Positions 1-7,935 of a stretch of DNA of 23,492 nucleotides are shown one piece after another. The notes under the pieces were generated by a model. The model ran no database searches. It was not told the origin of the DNA and saw only the letters and a list, made by a program, of their open reading frames with translations. Position 1 is the stretch's first letter, and every line of letters begins with the position of its first letter. The position numbers were made by a program, and so were the translations under genes. Source of the stretch: JBDGYE01 sp039584255 (GTDB taxonomy: Bacteria; Gemmatimonadota; Gemmatimonadetes; Palauibacterales; Palauibacteraceae); NCBI GenBank assembly GCA_039584255.1, contig JBDGYE010000049.1, positions 1 to 23,492 of the forward strand. Direction: 5' to 3'.

Positions 1-2
1 GG

Positions 3-1172
3 GATCCGATCACTCCGTGGCTGGTGGAGCTGGTGCGCCGACAGCGGGCCGCCGGCATCGACGCGTCGGTGCTCGCTCCTTCGTATCGGGGTGGCCCCGC
101 CGACGAAGGATTCGCGATCCCCGTGCGTCGATTCCGGTACGCACCGGCAGGTCTCGAGACATTGACTCACGACGAGACCGTTCCGGATCGCCTTCGAAGG
201 CGACCAGCCTACGGCGCCCTGCTCCCCGGTTATCTCGCGGGGGGTACCAGGGCCGCGGCGGCGCTCGGCCGAAGTGGCGTCGACGTTGCGCACGTCCACT
301 GGCCGATGCCGCACGTTTTGATGGGTGCCGCCATGCGGCGCGCCTCCGGCGGGCGAACGGCGCTGGTGTGTAGCTACTACAGTGTGGAGATCAACTGGGT
401 ACGACGCCGCCTGCCGGCTCTCGTTCCGTTCCTCAGGTGGTCGGTCCGGACGGCGGACGCGGTGACGGCAATCTCGCACGCAACCGCAGAAGCGGTCCGG
501 GACCTGGAAAGCCTACCCGTGGCTGTCGTGCCTTACGGCGCGGCCCTTGAGGACGACGGGGCCGGCATATCGCGGCCGGCTTTCGCCGGAGGCGATCCGC
601 TGCGACTTCTGTTCGTGGGCCGGCTGGTGGAGCGGAAGGGAGTGGAGGTTCTGGTCCGTGCTCTGGCGAAGCTCCGTGCCGAGAAGCCTGCCACTCTGAC
701 CGTGATCGGGGAAGGCAAGTGGGCTGGCAGGATCCGGGCTGAAGTAAGCCGACTGGACCTGGACGAGATGGTGCGGTTCACCGGCCACGTCTCCGCCGAC
801 CGACTGGCGGCGGAGTATGAGGCGGCGGACATTCTTGTGCTGCCGGCCGTCGTGGATTCCAAGGGAGACACCGAAGGCCTTGGCGTTGTGATTCTGGAGG
901 GACTGCGCTTCGAGCGACCGGTGGTCGCCTCGGAGGTCGGAGGCGTTGTGGACATCGTCCGGGAGGGCGAAAGCGGGTGGCTGGTGCCGCCGGGCGATGC
1001 CGATGCCCTGGCAGCCAGGTTGTTGGAAGTGGCGGCGAATCCCGAACGGGCCCGGGAGGTGGCGGCAAGAGGAAGAACCATGGCGGGCGAGACGTTCTCG
1101 TGGCCCCGAATCCTGGCGGCCACCCGGAAGGTGTACGAGTTGGCGATGGAGCGACGTGGGCGCCGACCGTGA
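3..1172 (+). CDS. GT4-family glycosyltransferase, 5' end missing
   Basis: This is a retaining GT-B glycosyltransferase that probably transfers a sugar from an NDP-sugar to a lipid-linked or surface glycan in the cytoplasm. The frame is open to the left edge and begins with DPITPWLVELVRRQ, which matches the first helix after the usual N-terminal glycine-rich loop. The true start therefore lies upstream, and the GTG at 24 is internal. The C-terminal Rossmann domain begins near LRLLFVGRLVERKG, the standard opening of the GT4 donor domain. It contains the E-x7-E motif (EGLGVVILE) followed by a typical VVASEVGGV loop and a GWLVPPGD segment. The 3' end overlaps the next gene by 17 nt, so it is likely co-transcribed with the cassette. 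The family call is secure. The sugar and acceptor are unknown, and it is not specifically BshA-like. Confidence 0.88.
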   Translation, partial: DPITPWLVELVRRQRAAGIDASVLAPSYRGGPADEGFAIPVRRFRYAPAGLETLTHDETVPDRLRRRPAYGALLPGYLAGGTRAAAALGRSGVDVAHVHWPMPHVLMGAAMRRASGGRTALVCSYYSVEINWVRRRLPALVPFLRWSVRTADAVTAISHATAEAVRDLESLPVAVVPYGAALEDDGAGISRPAFAGGDPLRLLFVGRLVERKGVEVLVRALAKLRAEKPATLTVIGEGKWAGRIRAEVSRLDLDEMVRFTGHVSADRLAAEYEAADILVLPAVVDSKGDTEGLGVVILEGLRFERPVVASEVGGVVDIVREGESGWLVPPGDADALAARLLEVAANPERAREVAARGRTMAGETFSWPRILAATRKVYELAMERRGRRP

Positions 1173-1929
1173 CCGCTACGGCAGGTACGTGTCCACCGAG
1201 GACTACCGTAGGAGCCGTGCTCGTAAGGCCCGGGTCGTAGCGCACCTGTGCCGCGAGTACCTGGAGGACTCGGCTCGGACCGCGGATCTCGGGTCCGGCA
1301 CGGGTCTTATCAAGAAGGAACTGGAGACGATCACAGGTAAGACCCTGTACGGATTTGAGATCGATCGGACCTTTATGGAAGAGACGGAGCGGACCGTTCA
1401 GGCGGACGTCCTGGCGCTTCCGGTCCGCTCGGGCAGCCTGGATTTCGTGTTTCTGAACCACCTGTACGAACACGTGTCGAACCAGGGAGCGCTGTTCGCG
1501 GAGGCGTATCGCGTGCTCACCTCGGGCGGTCGCGCCTATGTCACGGCCGGGAACCGGTTCGCCGTGATGGAGCCTCACTACAGGCTGCCGTTCCTGAGTT
1601 GGCTTCCGAGGCAGGCGGCCGATGCCTACCTGCGCGCCAGCCGACGTGGCAGTCAGTACGAAGGCATTCGGTTTCTCACCTACAGGCCCTTGAGGCAACT
1701 CATGCGCGGGGCCGGTTTCCTCGTGCGGGATATCACCGAGAGGACCATCGACGAGCTCATTGACAGCACGTGGGGAAGACCGTGGGGAACCGGATGGCGA
1801 GCCTTCCGGACGCTCCCCGCGGCGGCCCGGCGCTCTCTCCTGCAGTCCGCTTCGCCCCAGTGGTTCTTCATCCTCGAGAAGCCTGTGCTGCCGCCGGGTC
1901 CGGAAGAGGTCTCGGAGGTGGGATCGTGA
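1156..1929 (+). CDS. Class I SAM-dependent methyltransferase
   Basis: A 257-aa methyltransferase of the Methyltransf_11 type. Motif I is TADLGSGTGLI at about residues 42-52. The acidic end of strand beta2 follows in YGFEID (65-70), motif II-like DFVFLNHLYEHV near 96-107, and the post-motif AYRVLTSGGRAYV near 117-129. I chose GTG at 1156 because a GGAG lies five bases upstream and the protein becomes family-like only from here; the open frame reaches further back to 946 but that part is a shadow of the glycosyltransferase. It overlaps the preceding gene by 17 nt and the next gene by 4 nt (GTGA), so it belongs to the glycan cassette. Methylation of a sugar or lipid-linked intermediate is a reasonable inference, but the substrate is unknown. 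Confidence 0.85.
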   Translation: MGADRDRYGRYVSTEDYRRSRARKARVVAHLCREYLEDSARTADLGSGTGLIKKELETITGKTLYGFEIDRTFMEETERTVQADVLALPVRSGSLDFVFLNHLYEHVSNQGALFAEAYRVLTSGGRAYVTAGNRFAVMEPHYRLPFLSWLPRQAADAYLRASRRGSQYEGIRFLTYRPLRQLMRGAGFLVRDITERTIDELIDSTWGRPWGTGWRAFRTLPAAARRSLLQSASPQWFFILEKPVLPPGPEEVSEVGS

Positions 1930-4244
1930 AGCCGTCTCGGGATTGGACCCGCTGGGGAGGTATCGCCTTCCTTGGAGTCTGCGCGGTTCTCGCCATCGCG
2001 TTCTATCGCGAGTTCATCTTCGATTCGACACGCATGCTGTACGGCGACGACATGCTCAACGAGGGCTACCAGCTGCGGAGCTTCGGGGTCGAGGAGATCA
2101 GATCGGGCCGCGGCTTCCCGCTGTGGAACCCGTTCGTGTATGGCGGACAGCCGTATCTGGCCATTCTTCCGGGGCCCGTGTTCTATCCGACGAGCCTCCT
2201 GTACCTGGTCATGCCTCTGTTCAGGGCTATCGGATGGACGTTCGTGCTTCACACCGCTCTGAGTGGAACGTTCGCCTGGTGGGCGGCGCGCTCGTTGGGA
2301 GTGGGGCGGTGGGCGGCCGCGGTGGCGGGGGTCTCCTACCTGCTCACAGGATTCGTCGTGTCCACCCTGTACGGCGGCCATGACGGCCGCATGTTCGCGA
2401 TGGTTCTCATCCCCCTGGCGTTTGGCCTGCTCGAGAGAGGCTTGAGCTCAGGTCGCACCGGCTGGTTCCTCGGCTTCGGCCTGGTTGTGGCCTTGCAGGT
2501 ATTCACCCCCCACATCCAGCTCATGTACTTCTCATCGCTGGCACTCTCGGCGTATGGGGCGGCGAGGATCGTCGAACAGTGGCGAGGGGAGAACGGCCGG
2601 AGCCGGGGGTTGCGGCTCGTCGCACTGTGGACGCTGGGCTTCGGAGTGGCGGCGCTCGTCGGGGCGGCGCAGCTCATTCCAACCTACAGGATCCTGGACG
2701 TCGCAGTGCGTGGAAGCGCGGGGGAGGGCGGATATGCCTTCGCGTCCTCCTGGGCGCTCCCGCCGCAGGAGCTGACCGCCCTCTTCCTGCCGGACCTCAT
2801 CGGCTCGCTCGACACCTATTGGGGGTCCAACCCGTTCAAGCTGCACACGGAGTATCTCGGTGCCGTGCCCTTGGTTCTCGCCGCGATCGGGATCACCGCC
2901 GGCCGTCGTGACCGCCGCGCCTCGTACCTGGCCGGCCTCGCCGCTCTGTGCTTGCTATTCGCCCTCGGTAGTGTCACGCCGGTTCACCGGCTGGCCTACG
3001 CCGTCGTGCCGTTCATCAAGCAGTTCCGCGCTCCATCGATGATGATTGGGCCTGCGGCGCTGGCCGTGGCCCTGTTGGCGGGACTTGGATGGCAGCGGGT
3101 GCTGGACGCGCGTTCCGAGAGGGTGGATCTGCCCTGGACCTGGCTGTGGGTGGCCGCCGCTCCGCTTCTCCTGCTGGGTCTTGCAGCAGCGCTCTCGCCC
3201 GACGGTCTGCTACGCTGGGTGCGAACGAGCTGGTACCCGGCAGGCTGGACCCGCCTGCCTCCAGCCGAAGCGGCGTCCGCCCTTCGCGCCAACGGCTGGT
3301 TCCTGCTCGCCGGGGTTGCCGGCTCGTTGGCGGTAGCCCGGGCCGTGGTGCGTGGCCGGTTGGGGCCGGCGGCGGTTCTAATTCTGCTGGCCATTCTTGT
3401 GGCGGACCTGTGGCGGGTCGACGGACGATACCTGCGGACAATGAGGCCGGAAGAGTACTTTCGGACCGACGCGGTGATAGAGCGTCTGCAGATGTCGCTG
3501 GAGCCTGGCGAGCGCGTATTCCCTCTGCCGGATGGTGTCACCTATCGGCCCAACGAGCTCATGTATTACCGAGTCCCCGCGGTGACCGGCCTCCAGAAGT
3601 TTCGTCTCGACTGGTACGAGCGCCTCGTGGGCGGCCTCTTGAATGCCAACCTCCTGAGCTCTCCGGCGTTGTGGGATCTCCTGAACCTGAGATACCTGAC
3701 AACCGTCCAGACCATAGACAGTGAACTGGTGACCGTGGAAGCCACAGGCGATAGGGGAAGCGCCTACCGATTGGTCCGCGATCGGCCCCATGCCTGGTTT
3801 CCCGCCCGGGTGGAGGCCACGACAGATACGGCCGCCGCCTTGCGGAGTATACTGACGACGACAGAGACGATGGACCTGGCGGTGGTCGAGGCGGAGCGGG
3901 CGCCTCCGGCTGGACGGGGAAGCGCGTCGCTTGTCGACCACCGCGCCAATGAACTCACCCTGCGGGTGGAAGCCGAAGAGGAAGGGCTCCTATTCGTTAG
4001 CGAGATCTACTATCCGGCCTGGCGAGCCTACGTGGATGCGGAAGAGGTAGAGATCCTGCGCGTGAACACGGCCTTTCGCGGGGTTGTGGTGCCGCAGGGG
4101 ACACACGAGGTACGCTTCGACTACTCGGCCGTCGAGTTCCGGGCGGGCTTCCTGATCTCGGGGACCACGCTGGCCGCGGTGTTGCTGGGGCTGGTGGGGC
4201 TCGCGGTCGCCGGTCGCCGATCGCGGACCGTCGCGGAGATCTGA
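1926..4244 (+). CDS. YfhO-like multi-pass membrane protein (GT-C-like)
   Basis: A 772-aa integral membrane protein with roughly a dozen hydrophobic segments. The first helix (about residues 10-26) is followed by a loop with GDDMLNEGYQ and then PLWNPFVYGGQPYL. This layout and the WNP..YGG pattern are characteristic of YfhO-type proteins, which resemble GT-C glycosyltransferases that use polyprenol-phosphate sugars. The C-terminal part has a soluble beta-rich region ending in YYPAWRAYVDAEEVEI and GTHEVRFDY, then a last membrane helix, also typical of the family. GTG at 1926 is preferred over the upstream frame start at 1770 because GAGGTGGGA sits just before it and it overlaps the previous stop by 4 nt. 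The polyprenol-phosphate mannose synthase two genes downstream could supply its donor (inference). Confidence 0.8.
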   Translation: MKPSRDWTRWGGIAFLGVCAVLAIAFYREFIFDSTRMLYGDDMLNEGYQLRSFGVEEIRSGRGFPLWNPFVYGGQPYLAILPGPVFYPTSLLYLVMPLFRAIGWTFVLHTALSGTFAWWAARSLGVGRWAAAVAGVSYLLTGFVVSTLYGGHDGRMFAMVLIPLAFGLLERGLSSGRTGWFLGFGLVVALQVFTPHIQLMYFSSLALSAYGAARIVEQWRGENGRSRGLRLVALWTLGFGVAALVGAAQLIPTYRILDVAVRGSAGEGGYAFASSWALPPQELTALFLPDLIGSLDTYWGSNPFKLHTEYLGAVPLVLAAIGITAGRRDRRASYLAGLAALCLLFALGSVTPVHRLAYAVVPFIKQFRAPSMMIGPAALAVALLAGLGWQRVLDARSERVDLPWTWLWVAAAPLLLLGLAAALSPDGLLRWVRTSWYPAGWTRLPPAEAASALRANGWFLLAGVAGSLAVARAVVRGRLGPAAVLILLAILVADLWRVDGRYLRTMRPEEYFRTDAVIERLQMSLEPGERVFPLPDGVTYRPNELMYYRVPAVTGLQKFRLDWYERLVGGLLNANLLSSPALWDLLNLRYLTTVQTIDSELVTVEATGDRGSAYRLVRDRPHAWFPARVEATTDTAAALRSILTTTETMDLAVVEAERAPPAGRGSASLVDHRANELTLRVEAEEEGLLFVSEIYYPAWRAYVDAEEVEILRVNTAFRGVVVPQGTHEVRFDYSAVEFRAGFLISGTTLAAVLLGLVGLAVAGRRSRTVAEI

Positions 4245-4246
4245 GC

Positions 4247-5260
4247 ATGTCGCCGGTAGCTGTCCAAGGCGGGCGCTTCAGGCTCCTGGCAGTGCTGTTC
4301 GTGACTCTGTCGCTGGTCTTTGTCGCGGCGCTTGTGTGGAGGGGGTGGACCTCTGCGGGCGAGATGGCGGACGACCTGCGCCGATTCGGCTGGTCGATCC
4401 GCGTTGGCTGGCTGGCTGCCGCTGTCGCCCTCGCCACGGCGAACCTCTTTCTCATGGCCCGGGTTTGGGTGGGCCTGTTTTGGGCCTCGGGCGGGGCGAT
4501 CGGGCTTCACGCCGGAGCCCGCGTGTGGATTGTCACCAACCTGGGCCGCTACATCCCCGGCAAACTGTGGCAGCTCACGGGCCTGACCGTGTACATGCGG
4601 CAGCGCGGGGAGTCGGGAGCGGCGGCGCTGTCATCGGCGGCCGTGTTCCAGGTCGTGACGCTCGCAACGGGCGCCGCTGTGGCGCTAGCTACTTTGGGTG
4701 GCCGGCTCGCGCCTCTGGGGAGCGGAGTTCCGACCGGTGTAGTGCTCCTGGTGGCCGTTCTGGCTGCCCTGCTCCACCCGCGAGTAGTATCGGCGCTCAC
4801 GCGCCGGGTCGCCGCCTGGATGGGAGAGGACGCCCCTCTGGTCAGAGTGCGGGGCCTGGACATTCTGGAGGCGGGCGGCGGCTTGCTGGTCGCCTGGGCT
4901 GCGTACGGCGTGGGCCTGTGGTTGCTGCTGCAGGGCTTGGGAAGCCCGAGGGTAGCCTCGCCGGTCCTATTAACCGGTATATTCGCAGCAAGTTACGTCA
5001 CTGGATATCTGGCGCTCGTGTCGCCCGGAGGGCTACTCGTGCGAGAGGGTGCCATGGCGGGCCTGCTAGCGGCGCTGACACCGATTCCGCTGGCCGTTGG
5101 TGCGGCCGTGGCGGTCGCGGCCCGCCTGTGGGTCACGGCGTCAGAGCTTCTGGCGTTGGTCGCAGCGGGAGTACCGACGGGTCCGGGACGCGATCCCGAG
5201 CCGGTATGCGTGCCCGGCGTGGAATCTGAGGAACCAGGTCAAGGGGTAGAGCTGGAATGA
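4247..5260 (+). CDS. Flippase-like membrane protein, LPG-synthase TM family
   Basis: A 337-aa, very hydrophobic protein with about eight membrane segments. The block containing NLGRYIPGKLWQ (about residues 98-109) is the hallmark of the lysylphosphatidylglycerol-synthase transmembrane domain family (UPF0104/AglD-like). A later ASYVTGYLALVSPGGLLVREG block matches the second conserved stretch of that family. There is no aminoacyl-transferase domain, so it is not a full MprF. Members are often found beside dolichol- or polyprenol-phosphate glycosyltransferases and are proposed to help move lipid-linked sugars across the membrane. ATG at 4247 lies 2 nt after the upstream stop, and the stop overlaps the next ATG (ATGA). 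The last 30 residues are polar and rich in Glu and Pro. The family is confident; the transport role is inference. Confidence 0.8.
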   Translation: MSPVAVQGGRFRLLAVLFVTLSLVFVAALVWRGWTSAGEMADDLRRFGWSIRVGWLAAAVALATANLFLMARVWVGLFWASGGAIGLHAGARVWIVTNLGRYIPGKLWQLTGLTVYMRQRGESGAAALSSAAVFQVVTLATGAAVALATLGGRLAPLGSGVPTGVVLLVAVLAALLHPRVVSALTRRVAAWMGEDAPLVRVRGLDILEAGGGLLVAWAAYGVGLWLLLQGLGSPRVASPVLLTGIFAASYVTGYLALVSPGGLLVREGAMAGLLAALTPIPLAVGAAVAVAARLWVTASELLALVAAGVPTGPGRDPEPVCVPGVESEEPGQGVELE

Positions 5261-6003
5261 ACGATATCGAAGGGAAGGGCAGGGGGCGGGCGCTGGTCGT
5301 CATGCCTACATACAACGAAGCCGCCAACCTGCGGAAGATCGTTCCTCGGGTCCTGGAGCAGGATCCAAGTATCGATGTGCTGATCATCGACGATTCGTCC
5401 CCGGACGGCACCGGCCGCATCGCGGACGAGCTGGCGGCGGAAGAGAGCGGACGCGTCACGGCCATGCACCGGGAGGGGAAGCTCGGTCTTGGCTCAGCCT
5501 ACCTCAAAGGCTTTGACCGCGGGCTGGCGTGGGGATACGACTACATGATCGAGATGGACGCGGACCTCTCTCACGATCCGAAGTACGTTCCGGAGCTACT
5601 CGAGGCGGTGTCGGGCGAGATGGATCTGGCGGTCGGATCGCGTTACATCCGCGGGGTCAACGTCATCAACTGGCCCATGACCCGTCTGCTCCTGTCTTAC
5701 TTCGCGAACAAGTACGCCCGCTGGATTACCGGCCTTCCGCTCTGCGACTCCACGAGCGGATTCAAGTGTTTCCGGCGAGAGGTGCTTGAGGCCATCGACT
5801 TCTCCAAGGTGGGCTCCACCGGGTACGCCTTTCAGATAGAGATGGACTTCCGGGCCTGGAAAGCAGGCTTTCGGGTGGGCGAGGTGCCCATCATCTTCGT
5901 GGACAGGGACTCGGGCGAGAGCAAGATGTCAGGTGCCATCGTTCGGGAAGCCGTGTGGAGAGTATGGGCCCTTCGCCTCAGGTCGCTGACGGGGCGTCTG
6001 TGA
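5257..6003 (+). CDS. Polyprenol-phosphate mannose synthase (DPM1-like, GT2)
   Basis: A 248-aa GT2 enzyme expected to transfer a hexose, most likely mannose, from GDP-sugar to polyprenol phosphate on the cytoplasmic face of the membrane. The fold opens with ALVVMPTYNEAANL (12-25), then IIDDSSPDGTG (43-53), the metal-binding EMDADLSHDP (99-108), and the acceptor-site region STSGFKCFRREVL (165-177). FVDRDSGESKMS (214-225) is the usual DPM1 end motif. No C-terminal membrane domain is present, so it resembles the soluble, membrane-associated class rather than GtrB- or ArnC-type proteins. ATG at 5257 overlaps the previous stop by 4 nt. It closes the cassette and would supply the lipid-linked donor for a GT-C-type partner such as the YfhO-like protein upstream. 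The sugar identity is not proved by sequence. Confidence 0.88.
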   Translation: MNDIEGKGRGRALVVMPTYNEAANLRKIVPRVLEQDPSIDVLIIDDSSPDGTGRIADELAAEESGRVTAMHREGKLGLGSAYLKGFDRGLAWGYDYMIEMDADLSHDPKYVPELLEAVSGEMDLAVGSRYIRGVNVINWPMTRLLLSYFANKYARWITGLPLCDSTSGFKCFRREVLEAIDFSKVGSTGYAFQIEMDFRAWKAGFRVGEVPIIFVDRDSGESKMSGAIVREAVWRVWALRLRSLTGRL

Positions 6004-6182
6004 GACCTAAGCCGCGCGATACCACGGTGCGGCGGTTGCACACCGCTCGGCCGAGCTGTTCTCGTAGAACTCAATCGGTGGGCGGGGAAGCCCAATCGCA
6101 ACTGGGCGGGAACAGGCGGACCATAGTGCTAGTTTACATAATGTGCATTATGCGCCATCAATCTAGGCCCGCAGGAGTGCTC
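6004..6182. other. Convergent intergenic gap between the two gene blocks
   Basis: No credible coding frame is seen here. The gap separates the stop of the polyprenol-phosphate mannose synthase from the stop of the YfgM-like gene, so transcription from both sides ends in it. A modest hairpin, GCCCA (6090-6094) paired with TGGGC (6103-6107) around an 8-nt loop, could help termination, but it has no T-run. The right half is unusually AT-rich and carries the palindrome listed separately. Confidence 0.5.
6137..6152. repeat. AT-rich palindrome CATAATG-TG-CATTATG
   Basis: A perfect 7-bp inverted repeat with a 2-nt centre (CATAATGTGCATTATG). It lies in the convergent gap in otherwise GC-rich sequence. 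The short centre fits a dimeric repressor operator or a small RNA hairpin (6-bp stem, GTGC loop). It does not match a regulator site that I can name with confidence. No gene start lies within 800 bp downstream on either strand, which makes a classical operator role puzzling. Confidence 0.55.
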
Positions 6183-6983
6183 TCAAGGGCCCGAGTCGGG
6201 CTCGGCGGTCGCATCCGTCTCCGGTGCAGGCTGATCGGTGCCGGAGGGCTCCGCCGGGAGCTCGAGCGTCGACGGAACGGCTGCCGGCGGCGCCGCGCCT
6301 GAGGCGCGCAACGCCTTGACCTCGCCAAGCCGAACCCGATGCAGCTCGGCGTCGTCCTGCTCGGCCTCGTCGGCCAACGTCTCGTAGAGTGCCGCCGCTT
6401 CGTCATATCGGCCGGCCGCCATGTGGAGCCGTGCCTGCTGCGCCATCGCACGATGTTTCTGGTACTCGAATCGTGCCTCCGCCGCGATCCGCTCCCACCA
6501 GAGCACGGACTGCTCGCCCTGACCGCCCTGCTCGAACGCCGCGGCGATCATCTCCGCCGCCGCGTACGCCGTAGGCGAGCCCGTCGTGAGATCCGCGGCT
6601 GGCTCCAGAATCCGGATCGCCGAGCCGAGGCTGTCGCGGCGAAGCTCCATCCCGGCCAGCAGGATTCGGGCTTCCCCTGCGTACGGCGTCTTCCCGTACT
6701 GCTCCAGGTAGAGCCGTAGATCACTGCGGACGGTCTCTAAGTCGGCCGTGTTCGACGAGAACCGGATCTCCTGGAGGCGGATCGAGGCGCGCTCCATGAG
6801 CTTTGAACGGTAATCGAGGTAGTAGTATCCCGCGACGAGCAGCCCTACGAACGCCAGCGCTCCGATCAGGGCGGTTCTCCGGTGGTGTTCCAACCAGGTC
6901 GCAGCCTCAACGACCCGCTCCATCACGCGATCCTCGGTATCGACTGCTGGCGGCCGTTTCTCCTTGGCCATCCCCTTCGGCAT
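6183..6983 (-). CDS. YfgM-like membrane-anchored TPR protein
   Basis: A 266-aa protein with a charged N-terminus and one membrane helix at about residues 38-57 (TALIGALAFVGLLVAGYYYL). A long helical region follows with TPR-like pairs, for example YGKTPYAGEARILLAGMELRR and AGRYDEAAALYETLADEA. This is the layout of YfgM and other TPR_21 proteins, whose E. coli member is about 206 aa, binds the SecYEG translocon and takes part in periplasmic chaperone networks. The last 40 residues are Ala/Pro/Glu-rich and probably disordered. ATG at 6983 has AAAGGCGAG nearby; a second ATG at 6971 is possible but has no better-spaced site. It is the last gene of the minus-strand block but has its own promoter and a 238-bp leader gap, so it is probably a separate unit. 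Family assignment is moderate; the function is inferred. Confidence 0.7.
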   Translation of the reverse strand: MPKGMAKEKRPPAVDTEDRVMERVVEAATWLEHHRRTALIGALAFVGLLVAGYYYLDYRSKLMERASIRLQEIRFSSNTADLETVRSDLRLYLEQYGKTPYAGEARILLAGMELRRDSLGSAIRILEPAADLTTGSPTAYAAAEMIAAAFEQGGQGEQSVLWWERIAAEARFEYQKHRAMAQQARLHMAAGRYDEAAALYETLADEAEQDDAELHRVRLGEVKALRASGAAPPAAVPSTLELPAEPSGTDQPAPETDATAEPDSGP

Positions 6984-7028
6984 ATCCCTGCTCGCCTTTC
7001 AATTCACCATTAGGCAAAATAACCTAAG

Positions 7029-7057
7029 TGTATATTTTACATTCGATTACAAAACAA
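7029..7057 (-). promoter_or_regulatory. Sigma70-type promoter for the YfgM-like gene
   Basis: On the minus strand, TTGTTT (7057-7052) is followed after exactly 17 nt by TATACA (7034-7029). These are good matches to -35 and -10 boxes with ideal spacing. They sit in an AT-rich patch (about 7010-7060) that stands out from the GC-rich surroundings. Transcription would start near 7022, giving a leader of about 40 nt before the ATG at 6983. Confidence 0.55.
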
Positions 7058-7104
7058 CAACCGGGTCCGCGCCGCAGCCGCGGAGTTCCGGTTGCTCGAG
7101 CCTG

Positions 7105-7130
7105 CCGCTGTCGTGCCGAACGGCCAGCGG
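7105..7130 (-). terminator. Possible hairpin downstream of dedA
   Basis: On the minus strand CCGCTG pairs with CAGCGG around an inner GCC-GTTC-GGC mini-stem. It lies about 90 nt after the dedA stop and before the promoter of the next gene, a sensible place to end the long operon. There is no T-tract, so an intrinsic terminator is only tentative. Confidence 0.25.
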
Positions 7131-7221
7131 GGGGAAAGCTAGGACACCAGTGGGAGGTACGTCAACGCTCTTCCGACCGGGCCGTGCATTTTAGAGGGCG
7201 CTGCCGGCGGTTCGGAGCCCT

Positions 7222-7908
7222 TCAGGAGCCGGCGGGATCTGACGAACGCCCTCGCATCACGCGGTGATGGACCCAGCCGTAGACGGCTATGATCATTGCG
7301 CACCCGACGAGGATCCACACCAGGTTCTCCCGCGCGGTTTCCTTTCCCGCGTGGACCAGCACCGGGTACGTCATCTCCTGGGTCTGCGCGCCGAGAGTGT
7401 AGCCGATCAGGGCCAGTATCGTGACCCAGATGCCGGCCCCGAGTCCCGTGAACAGGCTGAAGCGCCGGAAGTTCATTCGGGAAAGGCCGGCCGGAATGGA
7501 GATCAGCTGCCGGATTGCCGGAATGAGGCGGCACACGAAAGTGGCCACCTCTCCGTGTCTGCGGAACACGGCCTCGGCTCGGCCCAGAGCCGACGGCGAG
7601 ACGAGCACGTACCTGCCGTATCGATACAAGAACGGCCGGCCCAGCCGGAGCGAGAGCCAGTAGTTCAGCCACGCGCCGAGCAGAGATCCTATGATTCCAC
7701 AAGCGACGGCCGTGAGCAATCCGGGGAGGGCAGCAGCCGGGACGAACTCTCCGCGCGCCGCCATGAAGCCGGCAGGTATCATCACGATCTCGCTCGGGAA
7801 CGGCACAAACGAGCTCTCAACGGCCATGAGGATCAGGACGATCAACGGTCCCCAGATCCGAGCGAGCTCTACCACCAGCTCGACATAATCAATGAGGAGC
7901 TCGGTCAC
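7222..7908 (-). CDS. DedA-family membrane protein (VTT/SNARE-associated)
   Basis: A 228-aa integral membrane protein of the DedA family, whose members include undecaprenyl-phosphate and phospholipid translocases and which support membrane-potential homeostasis. Conserved elements are visible in order: E31 followed by PFPSE (36-40), GSLLGAWLNYWLSLRLGR (74-91), and the arginine/proline signature R127, P130, R133 before SIPAG and M145. There are about five hydrophobic stretches, with a final helix near 197-213. The start is GTG at 7908, with GGAG five bases upstream. It follows pcm by a 27-nt gap, so it is likely in the same transcript. The substrate lipid cannot be read from sequence; undecaprenyl phosphate is plausible from the family. 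Confidence 0.88.
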   Translation of the reverse strand: MTELLIDYVELVVELARIWGPLIVLILMAVESSFVPFPSEIVMIPAGFMAARGEFVPAAALPGLLTAVACGIIGSLLGAWLNYWLSLRLGRPFLYRYGRYVLVSPSALGRAEAVFRRHGEVATFVCRLIPAIRQLISIPAGLSRMNFRRFSLFTGLGAGIWVTILALIGYTLGAQTQEMTYPVLVHAGKETARENLVWILVGCAMIIAVYGWVHHRVMRGRSSDPAGS

Positions 7909-7935
7909 TGGCTCCGCCCTTCCCTTCCCGTTCCG

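Noticed and set aside
946..1155. N-terminal extension of the first methyltransferase
   Set aside because: This part is Trp/Arg/Gly-rich and antisignature; it is an alternative frame of the glycosyltransferase gene. GTG 1156 has a good ribosome site.
1770..1925. N-terminal extension of the YfhO-like protein
   Set aside because: It overlaps the methyltransferase coding sequence and lacks membrane character. GTG 1926 has a strong ribosome site and a 4-nt overlap with the upstream stop.
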